DNA of 39,693 nucleotides from Thiohalocapsa sp. (GTDB lineage Bacteria > Pseudomonadota > Gammaproteobacteria > Chromatiales > Chromatiaceae), in assembly GCA_021736785.1 (NCBI GenBank), contig JAIPFF010000054.1, forward strand, positions 1 to 39,693, written 5' to 3'. Positions 7,571 through 14,978 of the stretch are shown in pieces. A program made the position numbers and the translations under genes. Below the pieces are notes generated by a model. It had not been told where the DNA came from and ran no database searches. It saw only the letters and a program-made list of their open reading frames with translations. Every line of letters begins with the position of its first letter. Position 1 is the stretch's first letter.

Positions 7571-8350
7571 TCGGGAGTCTGGGCTTCAGCCCGGACGTCA
7601 TCCCGTCCCGCCACCGATGATCCGTCCGCGGCGTGCCGCAGACTCCTGGCGCTTTTGGGAGTCTGGGCTTCAGCCCGGACGTGATCCGGCGCCGGCATCG
7701 ATGACCCGTCCGCGGCGTGCCGCAGACTCCTGGCGCTTTTGGGAGTCTGGGCTTCAGCCCGGACGTGATCCGGCGCCGGCATCGATGATCCGTCCGCGGC
7801 GTGCCGCAGACTCCTGGCGCTTTTGGGAGTCTGGGCTTCAGCCCGGACGTGATCCCGCTCCGGCACCGATGACCCGTCCGCGGCGAGCCGCAGACTCCTG
7901 GCGCTTTTGGGAGTCTGGGCTTCAGCCCGGACGTGATCCCGCTCCGGCACCGATGACCCGTCCGCGGCGAGCCGCAGACTCCTGGCGTTCTCTTGGGAGT
8001 CTGGGCTTCAGCCCGGACGTCTTCCCGCGCCGCCGCCGATGACCCGTCCGCGGCGTGCCGCAGACTCCTGGCGCTCTCTTGGGAGTCTGGGCTTCAGCCC
8101 GGACGTGATCCCGCTCCGGCACCGATGATCCGTCCGCGGCGAGCCGCAGACTCCTGGCGTTCTTGGGAGTCTGGGCTTCAGCCCGGACGTGATCCCGCTC
8201 CGGCACCGATGATCCGTCCGCGGCTTGCCGCAGACTCCCGGCGTTTTCTTGGGAGTCTGGGCTTCAGCCCGGACGTGATCCCGCTCCGACACCGATGATC
8301 CGTCCGCGGCAAGCCACAGACTCCCGGCGTTCTTGGGAGTCTGGGCTTCG
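7571..8350 (+). repeat. REP/BIME array 5 (about 10 units)
   Basis: Main-subtype units, several with an exact 84-bp period (7571-8000), which keeps reading frames open on both strands. Spacers differ between units (GGCGCCGGCATCG, GCTCCGGCACCG, GCGCCGCCGCCG), so copies are not identical. The last forward arm is interrupted after GTCTGGGCTTC by unrelated sequence. Confidence 0.9.
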
Positions 8351-8469
8351 ATGGAAGTACCGGCCCCGAGTACCGCGCTGGCCGAAGTGGAGTCGCCGAC
8401 TTGACGGGGTCGTCGGCTCCCACGAGCCTTAGGCTCGGTCTGTACAGCACTGACGGATTTGGCGATTCG

Positions 8470-8498
8470 TTGACAGCTTGCGTGCCTTTTCATAAAGT
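8470..8498 (+). promoter_or_regulatory. Sigma70-type promoter of toxin-antitoxin pair 3
   Basis: TTGACA at 8470-8475, a 17-base spacer and TAAAGT at 8493-8498, 34 bases before the antitoxin ATG. The -35 is a consensus match and the -10 a fair one. An AAGGAG follows at about 8517-8522. Confidence 0.6.
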
Positions 8499-8531
8499 AA
8501 GGAACGAATCGGATTGTAAGGAGTTCGCCGG

Positions 8532-8780
8532 ATGCCTACTGCCGTGCTCACAAGCAAAGGACAGGTCACCATTCCTGTCGAAGTGCGCCGCCGCATGGGG
8601 ATCGATACGGGAGACCGGATCGAGTTCGTAGAAGTGGACGGCGGCGGTTTCGTCATCAAGCCTGCCGTTGACGATGTGCGATCGCTCAAAGGCTTGCTGA
8701 AGAAGCCGGACAAGCCGGTCAGCGTCGAAGAGATGGAAGCAGCGATTCGCCGGCGCGCCGCTTCGGGCTCGGCCCGGTGA
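8532..8780 (+). CDS. vapB: AbrB/MazE-family antitoxin (pair 3)
   Basis: An 82-residue swapped-hairpin DNA-binding antitoxin. VLTSKGQVTIPVEVRRRMGI and GDRIEFVEVDGGGFVIKP are the full AbrB-type core; the tail SLKGLLKKPDKPVSVEEMEAAIRRRA is the toxin-binding helix often seen in this group. A clear Shine-Dalgarno (AAGGAG) and a good promoter lie upstream. The stop overlaps the GTG start of the PIN toxin (GTGA), so expression is coupled. It is only distantly similar to the AbrB-type antitoxin at 1488. Confidence 0.93.
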   Translation: MPTAVLTSKGQVTIPVEVRRRMGIDTGDRIEFVEVDGGGFVIKPAVDDVRSLKGLLKKPDKPVSVEEMEAAIRRRAASGSAR

Positions 8781-9178
8781 TCGGAATCGATACCAACGTG
8801 CTGGTGCGGTATATCGCCCAAGACGACGCATCGCAGTCGGCGCAGGCGACCGAGCTGATCGAGCAGGTATGCAGTGCGCAAGCCCCTGGATTTATCGGAA
8901 TTGTGGTGCTCGTGGAGTTGGTTTGGGTCAGCGAGAACTGCTACGGGGCCACGCGGGCCGAGGTGGCGGAGATCGTGAGGCGGATCTTGCGCATTCGCCA
9001 ACTGGTGGTCCAGGAGGCGGAGCTGGTCTGGAAGGCTTTGCGCCTGTTCGAATCGGGGAAGGCGGATTTTTCCGACTGTGTGATCGAGCGTACAGCGCAC
9101 GCGACCGGATGCACCGAGACGATGACCTTCGACCAGCAGGCCGCGGCGACGGCCGGGATGACCTTGCTGACCGGGTGA
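8777..9178 (+). CDS. vapC: PIN-domain toxin, VapC-like (pair 3)
   Basis: A 133-residue PIN-domain ribonuclease. Catalytic acids: D5 in MIGIDTNVLVRY, E47 in VLVELVWV, D97 and D100 in ADFSDCVI, and D119 in TMTFDQQAA. The IDTNVLVRY start and the TFD ending are standard for VapC partners of AbrB-type antitoxins. The GTG start at 8777 overlaps the antitoxin stop. The frame is complete and of usual length. It should cleave RNA when freed from the antitoxin; the target is unknown. Confidence 0.93.
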   Translation: MIGIDTNVLVRYIAQDDASQSAQATELIEQVCSAQAPGFIGIVVLVELVWVSENCYGATRAEVAEIVRRILRIRQLVVQEAELVWKALRLFESGKADFSDCVIERTAHATGCTETMTFDQQAAATAGMTLLTG

Positions 9179-9369
9179 GGTGATCCGCGGTGCTCGGTCG
9201 CGGCGCCGAGCGTCCCCCACCCGTGCGCGCAGAAGCCCTCCCTCGCTCGCGGCGCCCTCAACCCGAGCCCTTGGGGCGCGGGGTAGACGCGGTGGTGACC
9301 ATCATGGCAGCCACGCGCGGCAACAAGCCGGCGCGCCACGGGCTTCTTCCCGCGCCGCCACCGATGACC
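9179..9369. other. Gene-free spacer after pair 3
   Basis: About 190 bases of very GC-rich sequence with no gene, promoter or clear terminator that I can support. It leads into the next repeat array. Confidence 0.5.
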
Positions 9370-9563
9370 CGCCCGCGGCAAACCGCAGACTCCCGGCGTT
9401 CCTAGGGAGTCTGGGCTTCAGCCCGGACGTCTTCCCACGCCGCCACCGATGATCCGCCCGCGGCGTGCCGCAGACTCCCGGCGTTCTCAGGGAGTCTGGG
9501 CTTCAGCCCGGACGTCTTCCCACGCCGACACCGCTGACCCGCCCGCGGCATGCCGCAGACTCC
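9370..9563 (+). repeat. REP/BIME array 6 (two full units plus an extra inverted arm)
   Basis: Inverted arms with GCCCGCGGCAAACCGCAGAC, GCCCGCGGCGTGCCGCAGAC and GCCCGCGGCATGCCGCAGAC, and two forward arms of the main subtype. It ends about 20 bases from the stop codon of the convergent Uma2-type gene. Confidence 0.85.
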
Positions 9564-9583
9564 CCGTCTGGCGCCACTCGCCG

Positions 9584-10141
9584 CTACGCCCAGAGATCGG
9601 CCAGCGGGAAGGGGACGGCTTCGAAAGGGGCGAGGGCAACGCTGTCCGAATCCTGGAGCGTCGCCTCCAGCGTCCAACGATTGTCTCGCAGCGTGAAGCT
9701 CTCGAGGGTTCTGAGCACCGGATCGACGAGCCAAAGCCATTGCACCTGATGGATCGCGTAGATCGGCATTTTGACGACGCGGTCGGTCTTGGCGGTGCCC
9801 GGGGAGAGGATCTCGCAGACCCAGTCGGGGGCGCGGTCGATCCAGGCGGTATCGGGTAGCGTCGGCAGGCGCTCGCGGCGCCATCCGGCGATGTCGGGCA
9901 CGATGACGTGGTCGCCGAGATGGATTTCCGGCTCGTCGAGTATCCACCAGCCTCCGGGGCCGCTGCGCCCCGTTCCGAAAGGGTCGGACAGCTTGCCGCC
10001 GAGCGCGGACGCCGCCAGAGCGTGCCGCGGCGCCGGACGCGGTTGTGTGCGCAGCTCGCCGTTGAGGATCTCGGCGATCAGGTGCTCGGGGACCTGCAGG
10101 AGATCCTCGTAGGTGGCCGGTTTCGGGACGGCGTTGCCCAT
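9584..10141 (-). CDS. Uma2-family (DUF820) putative endonuclease
   Basis: A 185-residue protein of the Uma2/DUF820 family, predicted restriction-like PD-(D/E)XK nucleases abundant in cyanobacteria and some purple sulfur bacteria. Visible markers are the N-terminal TYEDLLQVPEHLIAEILNGEL, HVIVPDIAGWRRERLP, and PDWVCEILSPGTAKTDRVVK with the following MPIYA, which carry the acidic and lysine residues of the site. Length is normal for the family. It is a lone gene between two repeat arrays. The cellular role of the family is not established. Confidence 0.92.
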   Translation of the reverse strand: MGNAVPKPATYEDLLQVPEHLIAEILNGELRTQPRPAPRHALAASALGGKLSDPFGTGRSGPGGWWILDEPEIHLGDHVIVPDIAGWRRERLPTLPDTAWIDRAPDWVCEILSPGTAKTDRVVKMPIYAIHQVQWLWLVDPVLRTLESFTLRDNRWTLEATLQDSDSVALAPFEAVPFPLADLWA

Positions 10142-10203
10142 GGTGGAAGTGCTTCTGCGGCTGGGTTCGCGTGCAGTATAGCCGACGGATTATCGGCGCG
10201 TTT

Positions 10204-10806
10204 TCTCGGGAGTCTGGGCTTCAGCCCGGACGTGATCCCGCGCCGGCACCGATCCGTCCGCGGCAAGCCGCAGACTCCTGGCGCTCTTGGGAGTCTGGGC
10301 TTCAGCCCGGACGTCTTCCGGCGCCGGCACCGATCCGTCCGCGGCATGCCGCAGACTCCTGGCGCTATTGGGAGTCTGGGCTTCAGCCCGGACGTGATCT
10401 TACGACGGCACCGATCCGTCCGCGGCAAGCCGCAGACTCCCGGCGTTCTTGGGAGTCTGGGCTTCAGCCCGGACGTGATCCCGCGCCGGCATCGATTCGT
10501 CCGCGGCGAGCCGCAGACTCCTGGCGTTCTTGGGAGTCTGGGCTTCAGCCCGGACGTCTTCCGGCGCCGGCACCGATCCGTCCGCGGCAAGCCGCAGACT
10601 CCTGGCGTTCTTGGGAGTCTGGGCTTCAGCCCGGACGTGATCCCGCGCCGGCATCGATTCGTCCGCGGCAAGCCGCAGACTCCTGGCGTTCTTGGGAGTC
10701 TGGGCTTCAGCCCGGACGTGATCTTACGACGGCACCGATCCGTCCGCGGCAAGCCGCAGACTCCTGGCGCTCTTGGGAGTCTGGGCTTCAGCCCGGACGT
10801 CTTCCC
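10204..10806 (+). repeat. REP/BIME array 7 (about 8 units, 81-bp period)
   Basis: Main-subtype units with an exact 81-bp period. Inverted arms vary in the loop (GCAAG, GCATG, GCGAG) while the stems hold. Because 81 is 27 codons, several frames stay open for hundreds of codons and give spurious proteins with a 27-residue period (GSLGFSPDV...RGKPQTPGVL). It lies between the 5' end of the Uma2 gene and the 3' end of toxin-antitoxin pair 4. Confidence 0.92.
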
Positions 10807-10848
10807 GCGGCGTCGTCTGCATCTTGCGCCGCGAGCCGTCCGGTGCGA

Positions 10849-11247
10849 TCACGCCCAGTTCTCGATGCGCAAGCCCGGTACGCGTTCGAATTCACCCACG
10901 TTGTTGGTGACCAGGGTGCAGCCGAGGTAGCGGGCGTGTGCGGCGATCAGGAGGTCGTTGGCGCCGATAGGGGTTCCCCGGGCTTCCAGCGCGCTTCGAA
11001 TCTCGGCGTAGGCTTCGGACGCTTCTTGCGGCCAACCGAGCACCATGCAGTAGTGCAGGAAATCCGTCAGGGCCGCGGCGTTTTCTTGTTGGCGCCGACT
11101 CTTGCGGACGCCGAACTGCAGCTCGGCGAGGACGATGGCGGAGATGCCGACGTCGCCGATCGCGATCTCGCGGAGTCTGGCCTGCACTCGCGGCGGGTGG
11201 TGCTTCATGGTGTAGATGCAGGTATTGGTGTCGAGCATCCAGCGCAT
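10849..11247 (-). CDS. vapC: PIN-domain toxin VapC (pair 4)
   Basis: A 132-residue VapC-type PIN ribonuclease. Catalytic acids: D6 in MRWMLDTNTCIY, E42 in VLAELQFGV, D98 in IGANDLLIAAHA, and the closing TLVTNNVGEF motif. MLDTNTCIY with NDLLIAAHA is the pattern of VapC toxins that cut initiator tRNA in enteric bacteria; the same target is plausible but unproven here. The frame is open far upstream, but the ATG at 11245-11247 overlaps the antitoxin stop by one base (TGATG), as usual for coupled pairs. Confidence 0.93.
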   Translation of the reverse strand: MRWMLDTNTCIYTMKHHPPRVQARLREIAIGDVGISAIVLAELQFGVRKSRRQQENAAALTDFLHYCMVLGWPQEASEAYAEIRSALEARGTPIGANDLLIAAHARYLGCTLVTNNVGEFERVPGLRIENWA

Positions 11248-11519
11248 CAGAAGTCTTCTCTGCCCTGCGGCGGCCGGTCGTCGACGGCGTCGGGGAAGTC
11301 GTCGGTCAGGCGCTTGGCATGTGCGAAGTAGTCCTGCCACGAGCGGGGCTTGGGGGTGAGGATGATACTGTCGCCTTCGCGGCGGATCAGGACCTCGTCG
11401 GCGTCGATTTCGAGATCGCGGGGCAGCCGCACGGCCTGGTTGCTGCCATTGCGGAACAGGCGGGCGGTGCGGGGTTGTGCGGTGTCCGAAGGTGCTTCGG
11501 GCGGTGGGCGCTGGGTCAT
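11247..11519 (-). CDS. vapB: VapB/VagC-type antitoxin (pair 4)
   Basis: A 90-residue AbrB-fold antitoxin with the VapB/VagC signature TARLFRNGSNQAVRLPRDL followed by ADEVLIRREGDSIILTPKP; the C-terminal WQDYFAHAKRLTDDFP should embrace the toxin. The first 15 or so residues are a proline-rich extension. An alternative start at 11549 would add ten residues; neither has a good ribosome-binding site. It is coupled to the PIN toxin by TGATG. Of the four PIN pairs this is the most classic VapBC. Confidence 0.9.
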   Translation of the reverse strand: MTQRPPPEAPSDTAQPRTARLFRNGSNQAVRLPRDLEIDADEVLIRREGDSIILTPKPRSWQDYFAHAKRLTDDFPDAVDDRPPQGREDF

Positions 11520-11636
11520 GCGTGGCTCTGAAGCATATGGCGTTGGCATAGGTTAGTCTAGGCGCTGTCCGCCGTTGCGGCAAGACGTGAGCGCGGAGGG
11601 CGTGAAGGTGGCTTGAGCTTGACGTTGCCCGATGGC

Positions 11637-12237
11637 CTTCGACGCTGCTGAAGCCGCTTCGTCCGAGTTTCGGACTTTGGGCTTCAGCCTGGGCGCGGTG
11701 CCGCGGCGGCAGCGGCAGCCCTTCCGCGGCAAGCCGCAGACTCCTGGCGTTCTTCGGGAGTCTGGGCTTCAGCCCGGACGTGATCTTACGGCGGCATCGA
11801 TCCGTCCGCGGCGTGCCGCAGACTCCCGGCGTTCTTCGGGAGTCTGGGCTTCAGCCCGGACGTGATCTTACGGCGGCATCGATCCGTCCGCGGCGTGCCG
11901 CAGACTCCCGGCGTTCTTGGGAGTCTGGGCTTCAGCCCGGACGTCTTCCCGCGCCGGCGTTGAACCGTCCGCGGCGTGCCGCAGACTCCTGGCGTTCTTC
12001 GGGAGTCTGGGCTTCAGCCCGGACGTCTTCCCGCGCCGGCGTTGAACCGTCCGCGGCGTGCCGCAGACTCCTGGCGTTCTTCGGGAGTCTGGGCTTCAGC
12101 CCGGACGTGATCTTACGGCGGCATCGATCCGTCCGCGGCGTGCCGCAGACTCCTGGCGTTCTAGGGAGTCTGGGCTTCAGCCCGGACGTGATCCCGCGCC
12201 GGCATTGCACGCCACGCGGCAAGCTACGCGCTCCCGC
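11637..12237 (+). repeat. REP/BIME array 8 (about 7 units)
   Basis: The first unit is degenerate (GACTTTGGGCTTCAGCCTGGGCG). The following units are main subtype, several with an exact duplicate neighbour, e.g. the two units ending GCCGGCGTTGAACCGTCC near 11950 and 12035. The last unit changes to the GGCAAGCTACG subtype. Confidence 0.9.
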
Positions 12238-12379
12238 GTCGGTTCCACCAGCGCGGTCAACTCTGCGTCGGCATGCCTGTCCGGACGATTTTGCGACCGT
12301 CCATCGGTGCCGATGGGTGTCGCCTGCTAGCATAGTTCGATAGCTTACCGGATTGACCTCGATAGACTGGTCGACCGGC

Positions 12380-12547
12380 AGGTCGGCAGGTCGGCAGGTC
12401 GGTAGGTCTGTAGGTCTGTAGGTCTGTAGGTCTGTAGGTCTGTAGGTCTGTAGGTCTGTAGGTCTGTAGGTCTGTAGGTCTGTAGGTCGGCTGGATCGGC
12501 AGGTCGGCAGATCGGCAGATCGGCAGATCGGCAGATCGGCAGGATCG
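12380..12547. repeat. 8-bp tandem repeat upstream of MNT/HEPN pair 2
   Basis: Units drift along the block: AGGTCGGC twice, AGGTCGGT once, ten perfect copies of AGGTCTGT (12404-12483), then AGGTCGGC and several AGATCGGC. The 8-base unit is not a multiple of three, which argues against coding. It forms the first part of a simple-sequence tract lying just before the MNT start. Confidence 0.93.
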
Positions 12548-12555
12548 GCGAGTGC

Positions 12556-12645
12556 GGTCGGTTCGGTCGGTTCGGTCGGTTCGGTCGGTTCGGTCGGTTC
12601 GGTCGGTTCGGTCGGTTCGGTCGGTTCAGTCGGTTCAGTCGGTTC
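12556..12645. repeat. 9-bp tandem repeat upstream of MNT/HEPN pair 2
   Basis: Eight perfect copies of GGTCGGTTC (12556-12627), then two of AGTCGGTTC. The tract ends 10 bases before the AGGAGG ribosome-binding site at 12656-12661 of the MNT gene. Copy-number changes here would alter the leader or promoter spacing of the operon. Confidence 0.95.
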
Positions 12646-12668
12646 GGATGTTTGCAGGAGGGTCGCTC

Positions 12669-12968
12669 ATGCGCATCACGCGGCAACAGGTGAACGTCAT
12701 TCGCGAAGTGGTCGCCGACTTCTTCGGGGACGGCGCGAGCGTGTTTCTGTTCGGCTCTCGCGTCGACGACGATGCCCTCGGAGGCGATATCGATCTCTAC
12801 GTGGAGGTGGATCATCCGGTCGCGAACCGGGCCGCGGCGGCGAGCCGTCTCGCGGCGTCGTTGCAGCTTCGTTTGGGGGATCAGCGAATCGACGTGGTGG
12901 TCGCCGATCCGCGGACCGAGCCACTGCCGATTCATCGGCACGCTCGGCGTCATGGGCTCGCGTTATGA
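12669..12968 (+). CDS. Minimal nucleotidyltransferase (MNT) antitoxin, MNT/HEPN pair 2
   Basis: A 99-residue minimal nucleotidyltransferase with FGSRVDDDALGGDIDLYVE, the GS-x9-DxD signature, and the later QRIDVVVADP strand. An AGGAGG at 12656-12661 sits 7 bases before the ATG at 12669 and fixes the start. The HEPN gene overlaps by 4 bases. It has the same layout as the pair at 6722-7503, and the proteins are clearly related but divergent. It should silence the HEPN toxin by transferring a nucleotide to it. Immediately upstream is a simple-sequence tract that may affect its expression. Confidence 0.9.
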   Translation: MRITRQQVNVIREVVADFFGDGASVFLFGSRVDDDALGGDIDLYVEVDHPVANRAAAASRLAASLQLRLGDQRIDVVVADPRTEPLPIHRHARRHGLAL

Positions 12969-13492
12969 CGGCCTCGGACAGAGAGCGGCTGGTTTGGCTA
13001 CTGGAGGTTGCCCAGCGCGAAGGTCGGCATTTGCTGGCGACGACCGAGCGCTTGTTGCAGGAGGACATCGACGCGGATTGGGTCCGCCGTCTGGATTCCG
13101 AACCGATTCTTGCCGAACGGGTGGACGCGTTCGTGGCTCGTTTCGGTCGCTTTCAGGATCATCTCGGCAACAAGCTCGTTCCGTCGCTGTTCGGCGTCAT
13201 GCTGGAGCCGGCAGCTGCCATGCTGGACAATTTGAACCGGTTGGAAAAGCTGCGTCTGCTTTCTTCGGTGATGGACTGGGTGGAGGCGCGGAATCTGCGC
13301 AACCGCTTGGTGCACGAGTACATGCAGGACCCGTCGGAATTCGCGCAAGGCTTGGTGCGCGCATTGCACTTGGTGGGGCTACTGTTGCGAACCTACAACG
13401 CCGTCAATCGCTATATCCGCGATCGATTCGGCGGCGGGAAGGACGTCTGGCCGTCGCTTCTGCCGGACGAGCCGAGACCGACGACGCCGTAG
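12965..13492 (+). CDS. HEPN-domain ribonuclease toxin, MNT/HEPN pair 2
   Basis: A 175-residue helical HEPN protein with RNRLVHEY at about residues 119-126, again the complete R-x4-H-x-Y motif. It is about 20 residues longer than the HEPN of pair 1, mainly at the C-terminus. The ATGA overlap at 12965-12968 couples it to the MNT gene. Expected role: RNA cleavage that arrests growth unless the partner has modified the motif tyrosine. The frame is intact. Confidence 0.87.
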   Translation: MTASDRERLVWLLEVAQREGRHLLATTERLLQEDIDADWVRRLDSEPILAERVDAFVARFGRFQDHLGNKLVPSLFGVMLEPAAAMLDNLNRLEKLRLLSSVMDWVEARNLRNRLVHEYMQDPSEFAQGLVRALHLVGLLLRTYNAVNRYIRDRFGGGKDVWPSLLPDEPRPTTP

Positions 13493-13605
13493 CTCGACGC
13501 CAACGGACGTGCTGCGCTTCCGTCGCCGTCCGGTTCCACCAAGAAAGGCGCATGGAGGATAGGGGCCACAGGCTTCGGCCCTTGCCCGGGCCGGCGCCGG
13601 CCTCG

Positions 13606-14156
13606 ATCCGTCCGCGGCGAGCCGTAGACTCCCGGCGCTCTTTAGGAGTCCGGGCTTCAGCATGGACGTGATCCTGCGCCGGCATCGAACGGAACGCGGC
13701 TAAAGCCACGTACTCCCGGCGCGTGGAGTCCAAGGCTTTAGCCTTGGCGCAGGCCAGCACCGGCATCGAACGGAACGCGGCAAGCCGCGCACTCCCGGAT
13801 TCTTGGGAGTCCGGGCTTCAGCACGGACGTGATCCTGTGCCGGCATCGAACGGAACGCGGCTAAAGCCACGTACTCCCGGCGCGTGGAGTCCAAGGCTTT
13901 AGCCTTGGCGCAGGCCAGCGCCGGCATCGAACGGAACGCGGCAAGCCGCGCACTCCCGGATTCTTGGGAGTCCGGGCTTCAGCACGGACGTGATCCTGTG
14001 CCGGCATCGAACGGAACGCGGCTAAAGCCACGTACTCCAGGCGCGTGGAGTCCAAGGCTTTAGCCTTGGCGCAGGCCAGCACCGGCATCGAACGGAACGC
14101 GGCTAAAGCCGCGTACTCCCGGGTTGTCGGGAGTCTGGGCTTCAGCCCGGACGTAG
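13606..14156 (+). repeat. REP array 9 with a third arm type (CCAAGGC)
   Basis: Here a composite unit of about 165 bp is repeated. It holds two inverted arms (GCGGCTAAAGCCACG and GCGGCAAGCCGCGC), one forward arm GTCCGGGCTTCAGCACGGAC, and a third forward arm, GGAGTCCAAGGCTTTAGCCTTGG, whose stem is CCAAGGC/GCCTTGG. This third arm is seen only in this array, three times. The GGAG head is kept. Confidence 0.88.
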
Positions 14157-14204
14157 CACTTCCGCTATGGTGAGTCGGACGGCAGGACACATGGAGACTG
14201 GCGG

Positions 14205-14972
14205 ATGTTGTCGAAGCTTGTGACGCAGTTGTTGATGCCGCTAGGCGTCGGCGGGCTTGGGGTGCTGGTCGGCGTGATCGCGCTGGTACTCGGGCACCGA
14301 GTGTCGGGCAGTGCGCTGGCGCTGGCCGGGTTGGCTTGGATTTGGCTCTGGGCAACGCCGGCGGCGTCTGACTGGCTGCGCGGGTCGCTGGAGCATCGCT
14401 ATCCGCCGACGGCGGTGGAAGCGCTGCCGAAGGCGCCGGCGATGGTATTACTGGGCGGCGGTATGGATCCGGTGACGGCGCCGCGGCTGCATCCGGATTT
14501 GGGCAGCGCCGCGGACCGGGTATGGCATGCGGCGCGGGTGTTTCATGCCGGCAAGGCGCCGTTGGTGGTGGTCAGCGGCGGGGCGCTGCCTTGGCATGCG
14601 GGCGACGGCGTGGAGGCGGACGCGATGCTGACGTTCCTCGGCGATTTGGATGTCCCTGCGGAGCGGGTCGTGCTGGAGGGCCGCAGCGGCACCACGCGCG
14701 GTAATGCGGTGGAGACGGCCGCGCTGCTGGCGGAGCGGGGCATCGATCGGGTGCTGCTGGTGACCTCCGCGTTGCATATGCGGCGGGCGGAGGCGACATT
14801 CCGAGCCGTCGGGTTGGACGTGGTGCCGGTTGCTACGGACTATGAAATTGTGGACTCGGCCGAGACGCCGCTGGAGTATTTGCCGGATGCGGACGCGTTA
14901 TACGGCAGTTCGCGGGCGATTAAGGAGTATTTAGGGCTGGCTTATTATCGGCTCCGCGGCTGGGCGCGTTAG
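14205..14972 (+). CDS. YdcF/ElyC-family (DUF218) membrane protein
   Basis: A 255-residue protein. The N-terminus has two hydrophobic segments (about residues 8-30 and 35-52), followed by a DUF218 domain: MVLLGGGMDP near 81, a DRVWHAARVFHAGKAPLVVVSGG block, RVVLEGRSGTTRGNAVE, and VLLVTSALHMRRAEATFRAVG. This is the arrangement of ElyC, an inner-membrane protein needed for proper peptidoglycan precursor or lipid carrier use in E. coli; the exact reaction of the family is unclear. It starts at the ATG at 14205, with GGAG about 9 bases before. It stands alone between two repeat arrays. Confidence 0.88.
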   Translation: MLSKLVTQLLMPLGVGGLGVLVGVIALVLGHRVSGSALALAGLAWIWLWATPAASDWLRGSLEHRYPPTAVEALPKAPAMVLLGGGMDPVTAPRLHPDLGSAADRVWHAARVFHAGKAPLVVVSGGALPWHAGDGVEADAMLTFLGDLDVPAERVVLEGRSGTTRGNAVETAALLAERGIDRVLLVTSALHMRRAEATFRAVGLDVVPVATDYEIVDSAETPLEYLPDADALYGSSRAIKEYLGLAYYRLRGWAR

Positions 14973-14978
14973 GAAAAG

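Noticed and set aside
10204-10806. Possible CRISPR array
   Set aside because: The whole unit, including its spacers, is nearly the same from copy to copy; there are no unique spacers and no cas genes.
12552-12668. RSV-repeat N-terminus fused to the MNT protein
   Set aside because: The 9-bp tract is in frame, but a strong AGGAGG sits 7 bases before the ATG at 12669, and the paralogue starts at the same point.
1488-13492. Integron or superintegron with toxin-antitoxin cassettes
   Set aside because: The repeats occur in multi-copy arrays, lack the GTTRRRY core of attC sites, genes face both ways, and no integrase is present.
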